DNA from: Taxawa tesnikishii (nom. ined.)
Lineage: Eukaryota; Ascomycota; Dothideomycetes; Dothideales
Reading direction: 5' to 3'
NCBI GenBank assembly: GCA_030247885.1
Contig: JAPDRO010000001.1
Location: 310,001-374,000, forward strand
Length of the DNA: 64,000 nt
Each line of letters begins with the position of its first letter. Within the stretch, counting starts at the first letter, position 1. Both the position numbers and the translations under genes were made by a program. Positions 23,781 to 35,866 of this stretch are shown piece by piece. The notes below the pieces were generated by a model. That model did no database searches. It was not told where the DNA came from and saw only the letters and a list, made by a program, of their open reading frames with translations.

Positions 23781-25433
23781 GGTGGAGGAAGTGTGTACAG
23801 TGGAAAAGCTGTTGCGATGGGTGTCAGTCTCGTTGTCTCGTGGTGGGTTCTCGTAGCTGCACTCTGGCCTCTTGTGCAGGCTGCCGCCAAAACCAACACC
23901 GCGCTCGTCAAGCAGGGTGGATCAGTGGCGCCAACGCAGGATCAATGGCCTGGTGGCACACTCGTGGGTACTTACCGGAGTGATTAGTGGACAATGTCGG
24001 GCCAGGCAGTCATGTAAGGAGCGACAATGCTAGTCTGGCAGAAAATGAATTATCGTGGTGCCCCAAGCTCAGGCCGAGCTTCAAATCCCAGACAAGATAT
24101 TCGCGGGGAAGGCACGGGAGCAGGCGATAAAGAGCGTGTCAGATGGGTATACTGAGAGGACTGAGAGGGCTGAGAGGCTGCCTCGAGGGGTAGAGTCGAG
24201 ATGAGGTAGCAGCAGAGAGAGGCGTGGGTAGAAGGGTGAAATGCCGGATAGAAGCGTTTCTAGAATATTATTGGGCTTTGGAGCTGGGTCTGGCAGACCT
24301 TTGAGCTTCGCTGCCGGTTCACGCGCGCCCGCACGCCGTTGAATGATGGTTGACAGGGATTGCCGCTTAGCGTTGGGAGCCTGCAGCTCACTCTCTCTGC
24401 CAGAACTTTGCGTGACAGCTGTCCACAAACACAGGCAGAACGAGATGCCTGTCAGCAAGCACAGGCTGCGCAATGCACACGATATCAGTGTTGGGCGTGG
24501 CACAGTCGGTCTACGGCGGCATCGTCTGCACTCTACAGCACGTGTTCGAACTGTGCATGCCACTTCTCCACAGAAGCCAAGTTCCCTGTCTCAGGGTCCC
24601 GCGAGGTCATCTGCTTCGGCTACAGCCAGGCTCTGTGTCATAAATGACATGTTTTCCCAGGCAAAAGCATTATGTAGGCAAAAGCATTTACGTAGACCTA
24701 ATGGTGATGTAGTTCTGAAAGACGGGCTGACACGGATGCCCACAGAGAGAGACACTCGAAATTCTGGAGATGGATCTCTCGTGAACAGCGCTGTGGATTT
24801 TTTCTTTCTTTTTTCTCACGGCTTCGGATTCTGCTTCTGGTTCTAGGTAGATACAGCGGTAGCGGTTGCTCAAGGGCGGAGCCTCTCTTCCAAACCGCGG
24901 TCCTATAGCGGTCCCTTGGGGCGCAGAACAGCATGCATGGTGCAAAGAATTGTGGCCCCACGCTCACTAAACATGGTCAAGCTCCTTCGGCTAGTGTTGG
25001 GCCGGCTGGCGCTACTGCTGGGATTCAGCCATCTGGCCTGCATCCGTCTTTGCGGAGAGCATATGTACAATTTTGCCCAGCAGCAGCTCCTCACACGAAA
25101 GTGCAGCTCACGATAATCCCTCGTCTCCCCAACACTCCTACCTCTCCACGCCACACCTTCTCGTGTTGCGTCTCACCAATTGATACAGGCAGCAACCTAC
25201 ACCCTGCCTCCCTTTATCCCGCACTTCCTGCTCGCCGAAGTGTCTGCAGCTACGACAGCCTTCCAGAGCTCGGAAACCTGCTCGACCATACCCTCCTTCA
25301 TTCCTCTAGATACCCTCATTATACCTCTTTTTGTCACTCGCACTCACATCACGGCGCATAGGGTTTGCCATTGAACTAATTGCTTCATTCTCTTGTACAG
25401 TACTCTTATTTTCACCACCTCGAGGCAGACACC
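23781..25433. promoter_or_regulatory. Shared divergent upstream region of FAS1 and FAS2
   Basis: 1653 bp between the two FAS start codons, which face away from each other. No gene was recognised within it. The arrangement suits coordinated expression of the two subunits, which assemble in equal numbers. I did not identify a specific transcription-factor site with confidence. Confidence 0.65.
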
Positions 25434-28400
25434 ATGCGCCCAGAGGTCGAGCAAGAGCTCGCCCACACACTGCTCGTGGAGCTTCTGGCATACCAATTCG
25501 CATCCCCCGTCAGATGGATCGAAACACAAGATGTCATCCTGGGCGAAAAGACAACGGAGCGGATAGTTGAAATCGGACCCGCGGATACCCTGGGTGTCAT
25601 GGCCAAGCGCACACTTGCCTCCAAATACGAAGCGTACGATGCCGCACGATCAGTGCAACGACAAATTCTGTGCTACAACAAGGACGCCAAAGACATCTAC
25701 TATGCCGTGGACCCAGTTGAGGAAGAGGCTACACCGGCTCCGGCAGCTCCAGCATCCAGCGCAGCTCCAGCCGCTGCGGCTCCAGCTGCGGCTCCGGTAG
25801 CTGCGGCGCCTCCACCACCACCAAGTGCTGGGCCAGCAGCCCAAGTGCCCGATGCGCCAGTCGGAGCTGTCGACATTCTTCGGGCGCTGGTCGCTCAGAA
25901 GCTCAAGAAGCCTCTTATGGACATCCCCCTCAGCAAAGCCATCAAGGACCTGGTTGGAGGTAAGTAGCACATATTTCCAGCCGTAGTACTTACGGGTACT
26001 GACCAGGGCACCTATAGGCAAGTCTACACTACAAAATGAGATTCTCGGAGATCTGGGCAAGGAATTTGGTTCGACACCGGAAAAGCCGGAAGATACACCT
26101 TTGGACGAGCTGGGAGCATCAATGCAGGCAACATTCAATGGACAACTCGGCAAGCAGTCTTCTTCACTCGTTGCCCGCTTGGTGTCTTCCAAGATGCCTG
26201 GTGGCTTCAACATCACTGCCGTCAGGAAGCACCTCGAGACTCGGTGGGGTCTTGGCCCCGGACGTCAAGACGGCGTTTTGCTTTTGGCGCTCACCGAAGA
26301 GCCGGCAGCACGTCTGGGCTCTGAAAACGACGCCAAGGCCTGGTTGGATACCGTCTCGAACAAATACGCCGGCATTGTCGGCATTAACCTGTCTGCACCT
26401 GCAGCTGGCGGTGACGGTGGTGCGGCTGCTGGTGGTATGATGATGGACCAAGCCGCAATCGACGCTCTTACCAAGGACCAGAGAGCTCTGTTCAAGCAAC
26501 AACTCGAGCTCTTCGCGCGATACCTCAAGATGGACCTCAGATCCGGCGACAAGGCCGCAGTTGCTTCTGCGCAGAACTCTGCTGCCCTCCAAGCTCAGCT
26601 GGATTTGTGGAACGCCGAACACGGCGAGTTCTACGCTGCTGGTATCGAGCCCTCGTTCACTCCTCTCAAGGCTAGAGTTTACGACTCCTCCTGGAACTGG
26701 GCGCGTCAGGATGCACTTAGCATGTACTACGACATCATTTTCGGTCGTCTGAAGGCAGTTGACAGAGAAATCGTCAGCCGCTGCATTCACATCATGAACC
26801 GCTCCAACCCTCGACTCTTGGATTTCATGCAATACCACATCGACCACTGCCCTACTGAACGCGGCGAGACTTACGAGCTCGCAAAATGCTCGGCGAGCAG
26901 CTGATCGACAACTGCAGAGATGTTCTTGACGTTGCACCCGTATACAAGGATGTGGCGATCCCAACGGCCCCTCACCTTGAGGTCGACGCTCGCGGCAACA
27001 TGAACTACGAGGAAGCCCCACGGGCCAGCGTTCGCAAGCTCGAGCACTACGTCCGTGAGATGGCAGAAGGTGGAAAGATCTCGGAGTACGGCAACAGGAC
27101 AAAGGTGCAGAACGACTTGCAGCGCGTCTACAAGCTTATTCGCCAGCAACACAAGCTCTCCAAGTCCTCGCAAATGCAGATCAAGCAGCTGTACAGCAAT
27201 ATTGTCCGCTCGCTCGCTATGAACGAGGGCCAGATCATGCCCTCCGAGAACGGCAAGCTCAACGGTCATGCCAAGAAAGGTCGTGGCAACAAAGCCAACG
27301 GCACGCTCAGCAAGGGCAAGATCGAGACAGTACCTTTCCTTCACCTCAAGCGCAAGGAAGAGCACGGTTGGGAGTACAGCAAGAAGCTCACCGGCGTCTA
27401 CCTTGACGGTCTTGAGCAGGCTGCCAGGGCAGGTGTCACCTTCCAGGGCAAGAATGTCCTGATGACCGGTGCTGGTGCTGGTTCTATCGGAGCTGAGGTT
27501 CTGCAAGGTCTGATTAGCGGTGGTGCCAAGGTGATTGTAACAACAAGCCGATTCTCCCGGGAAGTCACCGAATACTACCAAGCCATGTATGCTCGTTATG
27601 GCGCGCGTGGTTCTCAGCTCGTGGTGGTGCCATTCAACCAAGGCAGCAAGCAGGATGTGGAAGCTCTTGTCAACTACATTTATGACGACAAGAAGGGCCT
27701 TGGCTGGGACTTGGACTACATTGTTCCTTTCGCTGCCATTCCAGAAAATGGCCGTGAGATTGACAACATCGACTCGAAGTCCGAGCTTGCACACAGAATC
27801 ATGTTGACCAACCTCCTGAGAATGCTTGGTGCTGTTAAGTCCCAGAAGGCAGAGCGCGGCTTCGAGACTCGCCCAGCTCAGGTCATCCTTCCACTCTCGC
27901 CTAACCACGGTACCTTCGGTAATGACGGTCTTTACTCCGAGTCCAAGCTCGCTCTGGAGACCCTGTTCAACAGATGGCACTCTGAGAGCTGGGGCAACTA
28001 CCTTACCATCTGCGGTGCAGTCATTGGCTGGACTCGTGGTACAGGTCTCATGGGCGGCAACAACATCGTCGCTGAGGGTGTTGAGAAGTTCGGCGTGCGC
28101 ACATTCTCGCAGCAGGAAATGGCTTTCAACCTTCTCGGATTGATGGGTCCCTCGATTGTCAACCTCTGCCAGCAGGAACCAGTATTCGCCGACCTGAACG
28201 GCGGACTGCAGTTCTTGCCTGACCTGAAGGGCCTGATGACCAAGCTCCGTAAGGAGATCACCGAGACTAGCGAGATCCGCAGAGCCGTAACCCGTGAGAC
28301 TGCCCTCGAGAACAAGGTCGTTCATGGTGCAGACCACGAGGCCCTTTACAAGAAGGTCAACATTCAGCCCCGCGCCAACCTGAAGTTTGACTTCCCCAAA

Positions 28401-31124
28401 GTTCCCGACTGGGAGACTGAAGTCAAGCCACTGAACACTGACCTGAAGGGCATGGTCAACCTGGACAAAGTTGTTGTTGTTACCGGTTTCGCTGAAGTTG
28501 GTCCTTGGGGTAACTCCCGTACCCGTTGGGAAATGGAGGCTTACGGCAAATTTTCGCTTGAGGGCTGTGTTGAGATGGCCTGGATCATGGGCCTCATTAA
28601 GCACCACAACGGCCCACTGAAGGGCAAAGCCTACTCAGGTTGGGTCGACGCGAAGACTGGTGAGCCAGTTGATGATAAGGATGTCAAGGCCAAGTACGAG
28701 AAGTACATTCTGGAGCATTCTGGCATTCGACTCATCGAGCCCGAACTCTTCAAGGGCTACGACCCCAAGAAGAAGCAGCTCCTTCAGGAGATCCAGATCG
28801 AGGAGGACCTGGACCCATTCGAGACCTCCAAGGAGACCGCCGAGGAGTTCAAGCGCGAGCATGGCGAGAAGGTGGAAATCTTCGAGATCGCTGACTCTGG
28901 CGAATACCAAGTCAGGCTAAAGAAGGGCGCAACCCTTCTCATTCCAAAGGCCCTTCGCTTCGACCGTCTCGTTGCCGGTCAAGTCCCCACTGGCTGGGAT
29001 GCGAAGAAGTACGGTGTACCGGACGACATCATCTCCCAGGTCGACCCCGTCACACTCTACGTCCTTGTTTCCACAGCCGAAGCCCTCCTGTCTTCCGGTA
29101 TCACCGATCCATACGAGTTCTACAAGTACGTCCACATCTCTGAAGTCGGTAACTGCATCGGTTCTGGTATCGGTGGTACGACCGCCCTGCGCGGTATGTA
29201 CAAGGACAGATTCCTCGACAAGCCTCTTCAGAAGGATATTCTGCAGGAGTCTTTCATCAACACAATGAGCGCCTGGGTTAACATGCTTCTGCTGTCCTCA
29301 ACCGGCCCTATCAAGACTCCAGTAGGTGCTTGCGCCACTGCCGTCGAATCCATCGATATCGGCTACGATACCATCGTTGAGGGCAAGGCCCGAGTTTGCT
29401 TTGTTGGCGGTTTTGATGACTTCCAGGAGGAAGGTTCATACGAATTTGCCAACATGAAAGCCACCAGCAATGCGGAGGATGAGTTTGCTCATGGCCGTAC
29501 TCCACAAGAGATGTCTCGACCCACAACTACCACACGTGCTGGTTTCATGGAGTCGCAGGGCTGCGGTATGCAAGTTATCATGACAGCCAGACTTGCACTT
29601 GACATGGGCGTTCCAATCTACGGTATCCTCGGCTTTACCGCCACTGCTACTGACAAGATCGGTCGTTCCGTCCCTGCTCCAGGTCAAGGTGTTCTCACCA
29701 CTGCTCGTGAGCAAGCCTCCAAGTTCCCATCTCCTCTCCTCGACATCAAGTACCGCAAGAGGCAACTGGACCTCCGCAGGAAGAACATCAAGAATTGGCA
29801 CGAGTCGGAGCTCATGTACCTGCAAGAAGAGGTCTCTGCCATGAAGGCTCAGGACGGCGAACAGGACTACACTGAGTACTTCGAGGACCGTGTGCAGCAC
29901 ATTGAGCGCGAGGCTATCCGCCAGGAGAAGGAGGCCTTAAACAGCCTGGGCAACAACTTCTGGAAACAAGATTCTCGTATTGCGCCTCTGCGTGGTGCAC
30001 TTGCTACTTGGGGTCTTACGATCGATGATATAGGTGTTGCTTCGTTCCACGGTACTTCTACGGTTGCAAATGACAAGAACGAGTCCGATGTCATCTGCCA
30101 GCAAATGAAACACCTGGGCCGTAAGAAGGGAAATGCCGTTCTTGGTATATTCCAGAAGTACCTTACTGGTCACCCCAAGGGAGCCGCCGGTGCATGGATG
30201 TTCAATGGTTGCCTGCAAGTTCTCGACAGCGGTCTGGTACCTGGCAATCGCAATGCAGACAACGTTGATAAGGTCATGGAGAAGTTCGATTACATTGTTT
30301 ATCCTAGCCGTAGCATCCAAACAGACGGAATCAAAGCGTTCTCTGTCACGTCTTTCGGTTTCGGTCAGAAGGGTGCTCAAGTTATCGGCATTCACCCCAA
30401 GTACCTCTTCGCCACGCTTGACCAAGCCGAATACCAGACCTACAAGCAGAAGGTCGAGGCCAGGCAAAAGAAGGCGTACAGGTACTACCACGACGGTCTT
30501 ATCAACAACACCATGTTCCGTGCCAAGGACAAGTCACCATACGAGGAGGGTCAGATGAGCAAGGTCTTCCTGAACCCACAGGCCCGTGTCTCCATGGACA
30601 AGACTTCCAAGCTCACCTACCCTGCTGTCCCACCCAAGCAAGTCAGAGACAAGGGCACCACTCAGATGGTGGAGGCGTTGATGCAGGCCAACCAGTCGGG
30701 TAACAGCAACCCAGGTGTCGACATCGAGAACGTGGACGCCATCAACATCGACAACGAGACGTTCGTTGAGCGCAACTTCACCCAAAGCGAGATCGACTAC
30801 TGCCGCAAGGCGCCAAACGCCCAGGCCAGCTTCGCCGGAAAGTGGAGTGCCAAGGAGGCCGTGTTCAAGAGCTTGAAGGTACAGGGCCAAGGCGCCGGCG
30901 CCCCGCTCAAGGATATCGAGATCAAAAACGACGAGAACGGCGCGCCTACTGTCGTTGTAAGTTCACACGGTGCTTTTGTCTCCCAATATGCGGATGGCTA
31001 ATCTGTTCTACAGCTTCACGGCGCAGCTAAGGCCGCTGCCGACAAGGCGGGCGTCAAGGGCACAACCGTGAGCATCAGCCACAGCGACGCTCAGGTCATC
31101 GCCGTCGCCATCTCTTCTTTCTAG
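25434..31124 (+). CDS. FAS2: Fatty acid synthase subunit alpha (FAS2)
   Basis: Alpha chain of the type I fatty acid synthase. Exons are 25434-25959, 26018-30956 and 31014-31124; 1858 residues. It begins with the C-terminal part of the transferase ([20 protein letters not shown]), then an Ala/Pro-rich linker (about 100-145) and the acyl carrier domain, with the phosphopantetheine Ser in GGKSTLQNE at about residue 178. The ketoreductase follows ([19 protein letters not shown]), then the ketosynthase with the catalytic Cys in [17 protein letters not shown] (about 1281). Last comes the phosphopantetheine transferase, with [10 protein letters not shown] and [14 protein letters not shown], needed to activate its own carrier domain. 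One base seems missing in the A4 run 26883-26886, where ELA must join [11 protein letters not shown]. Confidence 0.97.
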
Positions 31125-31970
31125 GGCGGCTGAGGGCGGTGAGCGTATGGCTGACGTATAGGAGCGGAGGGGAGTGCGGATACTCGTTTGTACAATTTGT
31201 TCGTAGAATACCAATATTGTATTGATTTGTTTCTATCTCGGTAACTATACACACACACATACGCTGCCACGGACACTTTGTGTCCTACCCCCGAGTCGGA
31301 GACGAGGAGGTCATCTTTGGAATGTAATGGGTTGATGCAGCCATGGCGTTTCCTGCATGTGGTGTGCTCCGAAGAGACGAAGAGACTGTTGGCCCAAACA
31401 CCGTGAGACGCCCCTCCACCCACCGGTCAGTCCTGGCTTGGTGTATCAGTGGGAGCCCGGTAATGAGCCCCAATGGCTGGAAAGAGATTCCGTAGATGGA
31501 TGATTCGGTGGTGATGCTCGCGAGAGAAGAGGAAAAAGTTGAGAAGGGGAAGGGGAAAGGGGAAGGATACGTACAGGCCCGAGGCACATGCTGCACGTGC
31601 TCCACATGCTACTCGCTGTCTGTAGTGCAAAGATGATGTGAGGTGCGTTGCGTAATTCATGAGCGTGATGGGTAAGGATCGTGGAAGATGAGAGGAGGTC
31701 CTTCCTCCCTTTATGTATTTCGAGGCAACCCACGCTGAAGGGGGAGCGGTGGTGAGGGTTAGTGACAACGTCTGCATCCGGGCTATAGTCAAGCACGATT
31801 CCACACGTTTGCCTGCCGGAGGCATCGTAATAGAAATCCACAGTCACGGATGGGCGGCGATTGCACACGTTGCGGCCAAAGCGCGGGTATGCTTGAGTAA
31901 ACCTGCTGGGCCGTGCCTTTTGTTCGTATCCGCGTTATTTTACATTCGCTTCGATTTCGAGTGCGTCGCA
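31125..31970. other. Intergenic, no gene recognised
   Basis: Lies between the 3' ends of FAS2 (+) and the CmcJ-like gene (-). It contains a short CA repeat near 31248-31260 and a G/A-rich tract (GGGGAA units) at about 31538-31568. ORFs on the minus strand are built mostly from that tract. Confidence 0.5.
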
Positions 31971-32971
31971 TCACTCGTAAAACACCAAGCATCTGACCTC
32001 GATGCTCTGTCTCCCCTTCGCGTCCGCAGGGGTCTGAGGGTCCACGAACGCGGTATGCGGCGTAGCGTGCGCGAGACCCTTGCGTCCACCGCTCGTCTCG
32101 CTCCTCGAATCGAAGCACTTGATGAACATGACTTCCTCAGGCATCATGTCCTTCATATAGTAGAACCTATGCCTGTCGCTCGGCGCCACGGCGAAGGTCT
32201 CCCCTTGACCTCGTAGCCCTCCGTGCTCTGCGTCGAGTTGGGATCGGGAAGGACTTCGCGTCCGCGGTCGTCGTCTGCGCCGCGGTTGGCGAGCGGGTAG
32301 AGCAGGTCCACGGGCACGAAGTCGGATGGAGAGGTGGTACGCCAGTCGATCACGGCTAAGGGGAAGTCGCTCGCTGCGTGCCCGATGGGCCGCCATACGT
32401 TGATGATTTGGTACCGGCCTTTGAGCAGCTCGTCCGCGTCGGCGCCCAGGTGTCGTCGCACGCGGACTTCGGCGGCCTTGGGGGTTTGGTCGACGTGGAC
32501 CTGTTGCACGGGCTGTCTCGGAGATGCCTTCTCGCGTCGTCGGATCGTGTGGTCGAAGATCTCGACGCGCTTGACCCCGGGCAATTTCTCCTTCAGCAGT
32601 GCCTCGACTTCGCCGTAGTAGCCCGAACGCACGGCTGCGTCGTCCGTGAACTCCGTCTCCTTGGCGGCAGAGTGGTAGATGGCAAACCCGGAGTTATCGG
32701 TCGTGAAGTTAGATTCCTGGCCCCGAATGTTCTCGACCGGTCGCTCGTGATCAGTGAGGGTGAAGGAAGTGCCGGGCCCGTCAACTTTGCCCCACGGCTT
32801 GGCGTCGGGAGTATAGGAGCTCGGGTCAATATACTTGAAGCGGCCGGTGGTCATGTTTGAGGCTGGCCGAAAGGGAACTCTGGAGACAGGCGATGTACGT
32901 GACAGTCGGGAGAGTCGGGATGGAGCGGCAGGTGTCTGAACAAACTTGAAACTAGCTGCTGCTGATCGCAT
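31971..32971 (-). CDS. CmcJ-like / GA4-desaturase-family oxygenase-type protein
   Basis: Belongs to the fungal family annotated as CmcJ-like methoxylase or GA4 desaturase (AsaB-like), mostly found with secondary-metabolite or detoxification roles; the substrate is unknown. Core motifs are VQQVHVDQTPKAAEVRVRRHL, NVWRPIGHAASDFPLAVIDW and the C-terminal FYYMKDMMPEEVMFIKCFDS with a closing RCLVFYE. The frame shifts once at the G4 run 32201-32204 (C4 on plus), where EVKG must join ETFAVAPSDRHRF. A start at 32854 (MTTGRFKYI) gives about 294 residues. A start at 32971 adds a basic, Ser/Ala-rich 39-residue leader that resembles a mitochondrial presequence. A TATA-like stretch lies about 60 bp upstream of 32971. 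No biosynthetic cluster surrounds it. Confidence 0.82.
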
Positions 32972-33697
32972 ATGGATAAAGAAAATCAATGGAGAATCGG
33001 ACTTGCAGATAGAATGACTGGAGGAGACATTATACATATATACCTTCGCCTTTACTGCGGTTACGAAGAGGAGTGATTGGTGGATTAGAAATCGTGACGG
33101 CAATCGCTCGTGAAAGCACGTCATTCTGCCGGAGATGCCTCGCCCGAGCATGAGCTTACCTTACCATTTCTTGGCGCTTAATATGCTGTTTCTTCGATGT
33201 TCTAAGAGAGCGTTGAGATAGTAGTAATGTCTGGCCAGATTGGTAAGACTGAAATGTCAGAGATGCATACGGATAACGAGGGAAAAGAGACGGAGGCTTT
33301 GGACGGCCAGGAATCTTGACGGCCGACCTCTCGAGTGCTGCATACGCGTTCCCAGGGCATGCTTCTCGGTTGCACAGGGTTGTTATATCGATGCGAAACT
33401 GCAGACAGGCGGAGGCGGTGCATTTGTATAGGCATTCCTGAAGCTTTGGAGGGCGGTAAAGCACGCCCGCCAGCTTACCTCCTCGTCCGCATGCAATTCG
33501 TTCGACAGCAGACAAGCTCCATGACGAAGTTCAGAACACTATTGGAGAAAGGAGGAGCAAGCAAGTCGATCATAAATTCGGCTCTAGATCGTTGCAACCT
33601 AGCAGAAATCCTCGGTCCACCCAGATCTCCAGTCCCATACCATCCCTTCGATTCCCCATGTTCCTCATTCACCGTCATACCTAAGTCGTTGCACCCT
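32972..33697. other. Intergenic, no gene recognised
   Basis: Upstream of the CmcJ-like gene and downstream of the acidic-protein gene, both on the minus strand. A TATATA stretch near 33033-33042 may be the core promoter of the CmcJ-like gene. Nothing else was recognised. Confidence 0.5.
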
Positions 33698-34413
33698 CTA
33701 TTCTTCGTCGTCGACCTCCTCCAGCTCCGCCTCCTTTGGCACCTGTCCGCCCTTCCTACTCTTCGCCGCCGCAGTCGGTCCGCTCTTCTTTGCCGTGTCC
33801 TCGGCATCCTCGTCATCATCCCCGCCTTCTACTTCCTCATCGTCGTCTTCAAGGTCGCCGGCCTCAACCTCATCTTCATCTGCGGCTTCGACCTCATCGT
33901 CGTCGGCTTCTTCGGGCTGAGCGGTCTTGCGGGACTTCTTCTTGGGCGCTAAGGGGTGAGGATGGAATCAGCGAACGTGCGATTTGAATTGATGAGTGGT
34001 TGCTTGGTCAAGGCTTATAGGGAGGGTGTGACAGAGGAAAAGAAAGGGATAACGAACGTGGGGCAGCCTCCTCCTCCTCTTCTTCTTCGTCATCCTCATC
34101 ATCGTCGCCAGCGCCCTCGTCTGATTCCTGGTACCTGTAAAGGAGGTGATGATGTCAGCGATTCCGTCTTGTGTTCTCCTTATCAACTCGCGTCGACAAC
34201 GGCAATGCAGCGTCGTGGCAACGAAGACCGAGTCGCCAATGCCATGCGACACGCGACACGGGCGTCGTCTTCGCATGCGACAAGTCATCGCGGTGCACTC
34301 ATGTGACGTCAACAGCTGACTTACTCCTCTTCCTCCTCGCTCTCATCCTCGGGAAGGGATTGGAGCTCCTCCTCCTCCTCTTCCTCCTGCTTTCTCTTGC
34401 GCGTTCCGACCAT
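33698..34413 (-). CDS. Small acidic, Lys/Glu-rich nuclear-type protein
   Basis: No family assignment. Exons are 34325-34413, 34058-34134 and 33698-33948, with introns of 190 and 109 nt whose ends (gtaagt/ttacag and gttcgt/cttag) join in frame to 138 residues. The start is MVGTRKRKQ, followed by dense acidic stretches, a basic patch PKKKSRKTAQPEE and a second acidic region. The tail alternates Lys and acidic residues and ends VDDEE. Composition and the basic patch suggest a nuclear protein such as a histone chaperone or a ribosome-biogenesis factor, but I see no diagnostic motif. The acidic codons produce long mirror ORFs on the plus strand. Confidence 0.6.
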
Positions 34414-35090
34414 TTCGATATGCGAATTGATGAGTGGAGGTGGTGGTGTGTGTGAGTGTTTGCGGAGGAAAGGGACAGGGAAAGGGAAAGGGAAAGGGGA
34501 GAGCTAGGAGGAGCTGCTAAAAGGGGACGTGGAAGAAGGCTGGGGTTGGTTACACAGTGTCCAAGCTCCAAGCGGAGTGCGGGTAGGCGAACTAGTGTAC
34601 CGGGGTGGAGGAGAGCCAATGCCAGGGACGAGAAGCGATGCGTGGATGCATCGTGCTAATGCTAATTTTGGGTCCGCCATCTACTACCGTGTTCGATGGG
34701 AGACTTTATTTGATATCCGTCGTCTATTTCTCCGTTCTGCATCCTAGTCTTCGTTATTCGTTTTACAGGGATGTCAGCCGGTTGACGTATTGCGGCTACA
34801 TCCATCAAGCGTAGCGCATATTTACTGAGGAAGGACTTTTCTCAGAACACTGCTCGGTTGCTCATTCGTTGTCTGATATTCAGATCCCAATGCCGGAATT
34901 GTACCCATCCATTTGCCATTATCCACCACCTGTCCCCAAAACAGACCCGATGCGGTGCGGACGGCTGGTGTCGGACGGAAGCCCTACCCAAGAGAACCCT
35001 CGAAAGGATCGGTCAGTCTGCTACTTGCCTAGCCCCGCCGCTCAGACAACTAGTAGAAGTCAGCAAGCTGTGCTAGTGTGTGAGATCTCT
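34414..35090. other. Upstream region with a purine-rich repeat
   Basis: A (GGGAAA)n-like purine tract at about 34470-34505 lies just 5' of the acidic-protein gene (it reads as a pyrimidine tract on that gene's strand). Plus-strand ORFs here are repeat-driven or short. No gene was recognised. Confidence 0.5.
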
Positions 35091-35357
35091 TCAGACATCG
35101 CGGGTAGCTGACTGACCTCGTTCGCCGCGAATTGGAATCGCGGACCAGGTCCTATATATGCACCTAACCCCGCAGATTTCCGGGCGAGCATCCATGTACT
35201 CCCTGGCCTGCGGGTGCAGGCGGTCGAGATCCCGCTTTGAAGGACAATCACCATCCGCAGCGATGGAAATCTCCGCCATGGATCGAGCAATCTCTTCGTA
35301 GACTGTCGAACGGAGCTCGAGAGGCAAATCATGGAAGCGGAAAGGTGCGGAGATCAT
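35091..35357 (-). pseudogene. F-box-like N-terminal fragment
   Basis: The 88-codon ORF opens MISAPFRFHDLPLELRSTVYEEIARS, close to the start of many fungal F-box-like proteins (short F-box, then variable sequence). A possible intron donor lies near 35114, but splicing to the nearest acceptor gives an immediate stop, so nothing follows the F-box. It is either a very short gene or a relic of a truncated member. I call it a fragment with low certainty. Confidence 0.4.
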
Positions 35358-35866
35358 AGATCCGTCTTAGTTGCTCGTGTGATCATGTTGCTGCTCGGCC
35401 GTCGAGGTAGTGGACGTGTTCTTCCAAGCGCCAGCGCTCAGAAGACTGTTACAACTTGATGACATGACTGCTGCGTGTGTAGAGGTTGATGAACCCGGTG
35501 AAGCTGATGATTCGGGAAGTCTCTCAGATCAGGTACCTAGGACACGTTCGACAGAATGTATCGTGCATGGTGAATCTGCTGTACCATGATGCATTGTAGT
35601 TTCGAGCTCTTTGTTCTTAGTTGACAAGGTCGTTATCCGTTGTACTGCCAACTGGCCCTTGTAGTGTGCAGCGTACGTAGGATATATACCTCGTGTAACA
35701 AAAGACACAGAAACACATAACACTCTCCAAGTGTCAGTGGACTTCGTCTGGATCGACTCGGATATGGTATGGCTGGGTAGCATTGAAGTACCAGTTGACT
35801 GTCCCAAGCGCGTACACATCAATCGTCAATCATCATCCATGCTGCGCCAAAAAACACCAGTCGTGC
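35358..35866. other. Intergenic, no gene recognised
   Basis: Short ORFs on both strands without recognisable features. Confidence 0.5.

Noticed and set aside
26880-26890. Programmed ribosomal frameshift in FAS2
   Set aside because: No slippery heptamer, pseudoknot or family precedent; a run-length error explains it and fits the other 17 cases.
26871-28607. 578-codon open frame antisense to FAS2
   Set aside because: FAS2 on the plus strand is conserved residue by residue; the antisense frame is open only because of strong codon bias at third positions and has no family features.
17467-33000. Secondary-metabolite cluster built on the FAS pair
   Set aside because: No polyketide synthase, P450, MFS exporter or pathway regulator lies nearby; one CmcJ-like gene is not enough.
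34058-34413. Plus-strand ORFs rich in Leu/Ser/Pro opposite the acidic gene
   Set aside because: They are complements of Glu/Asp codon runs in a spliced minus-strand gene.
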